A stretch of DNA of 25,319 nt from Veillonellaceae bacterium. Lineage in GTDB: Bacteria; Bacillota_C; Negativicutes; Veillonellales; Veillonellaceae. Shown in pieces: positions 24,883 to 25,319 of the stretch. The stretch spans positions 1-25,319 of the forward strand of contig CADFKY010000004.1 of NCBI GenBank assembly GCA_902834965.1, in the 5' to 3' direction. Position numbers and translations under genes: made by a program. Position 1 is the stretch's first letter. The number at the start of each line of letters is the position of its first letter. A model generated the notes under the pieces. It ran no database searches. It was not told where the DNA came from and was given only the letters and a program-made list of their open reading frames with translations.

Positions 24883-25319
24883 TTATTGTAATTCTGGCTC
24901 AATCAAACCATAGAATCCATCATGTCTACGATATACTACGTTCATTGCTTCTGTTTCAGCATTGAAGAACATAAAGAAGTCATGGCCAATAAGATTCATT
25001 TGTAAGATAGCTTCTTCTACATCCATAGGACGTACTGCAAAATGTTTCCGTTTTACAACTTCGATAGTTTCCTCTTCTACAGGAGCTGCTAAAGCTTCAG
25101 GATGGAAAGCTTCTTGTTTTTTGAAGCGTTTTGCTAAACGAGTTTTATGTTTATGGATTTGACGTACGATCTTGTCTATTACTAAATCAATAGCTGCATA
25201 CATATCATCGTTTGTTTCTACACCGCGAAGAACAATTTTATCAACGAAACATGTAAGTTCAACAGTAGATTTATCTTTTACAACGGATAAAACCGCTTGT
25301 GCATCTAACTCATCATCGA
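24883..25319 (-). CDS. hpf: Hibernation-promoting factor, long form (5' end outside window)
   Basis: The frame is open from the window edge to the stop at 24883, giving the last 144-145 residues (DDELDAQAVLSVVKDKSTV onward). The ATG at 25201-25203 (MYAAID) is internal, not the start, because the upstream residues continue the family pattern (VELTCFVDKIVLRGVETNDD). The first part is the end of the S30AE domain, with the basic helix IDKIVRQIHKHKTRLAKRF. After a linker, the C-terminal dimerisation domain reads VKRKHFAVRPMDVEEAILQM, then GHDFFMFFNAETEAMNVVYR and GLIEPEL. That C-terminal domain marks the long HPF that alone forms 100S ribosome dimers in stationary phase. secA follows, as in many Firmicutes. 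Confidence 0.95.
   Translation of the reverse strand, partial: DDELDAQAVLSVVKDKSTVELTCFVDKIVLRGVETNDDMYAAIDLVIDKIVRQIHKHKTRLAKRFKKQEAFHPEALAAPVEEETIEVVKRKHFAVRPMDVEEAILQMNLIGHDFFMFFNAETEAMNVVYRRHDGFYGLIEPELQ

Noticed and set aside
24858..24914. Short plus-strand frame (TTG start after AAAGGAG) near the hpf stop codon
   Set aside because: Only 16 codons, running antisense into hpf. The SD-like stretch sits in the loop of an inverted repeat and is probably coincidental.

Overview
The window is AT-rich bacterial chromosome in which every gene found lies on the minus strand. The proteins are mostly housekeeping. The gene order (hpf-secA-prfB; ftsE-ftsX-M23-S41 protease; obg-yhbY-proB-proA-nadD-yqeK-LCP-rsfS) is typical of Firmicutes. 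The DUF5693-csaB pair, the split transketolase and the EnvC-like M23 factor next to ftsEX point to the Negativicutes, most likely Veillonella or a close relative. That placement is recognition by eye, not a database result. No mobile element, phage gene, CRISPR array or rRNA was seen.

Layout, in the direction of transcription (high to low coordinates). (1) 24883-25319: 3' part of a long-form hibernation-promoting factor gene, followed by a strong intrinsic terminator. (2) 22231-24666: secA, with a near-consensus promoter set inside a perfect 13-bp inverted repeat and a terminator right after its stop codon. (3) 183-22109: about 22 kb of closely packed genes with no convincing intrinsic terminator. 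In order these are prfB (read through a programmed +1 frameshift), a DUF2993 protein, a DUF5693 membrane protein, csaB, the two transketolase subunits, ftsE, ftsX, an M23 hydrolase, an S41 protease, obg, yhbY, proB, proA, a 49-residue membrane micro-ORF, nadD, yqeK, a divergent LCP protein, rsfS, a CvfB-like S1 protein, trkA, trkH and a metallo-beta-lactamase-fold hydrolase. (4) 1-132: tRNA-Asp and a truncated tRNA-Phe behind their own consensus promoter.

The genes form three themes. The envelope and division group has pyruvyl transferase with DUF5693, LCP, FtsEX with its periplasmic M23 factor, the S41 protease and SecA. The ribosome and translation group has HPF, RF2, Obg, YhbY, RsfS, the CvfB-like protein and the tRNAs. 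The metabolic group has proline synthesis, NAD synthesis, transketolase and Trk potassium uptake.

The observations most worth following are: the RF2 frameshift site, which has UAA where UGA is usual and a weak, displaced Shine-Dalgarno-like element; an unlisted micro-ORF overlapping both proA and nadD; the inverted repeats between hpf and secA; and an LCP protein lacking the usual IPRD-type motif. I saw no wholly new multi-gene system. The DUF2993-DUF5693-csaB cluster is the best candidate for poorly described biology.
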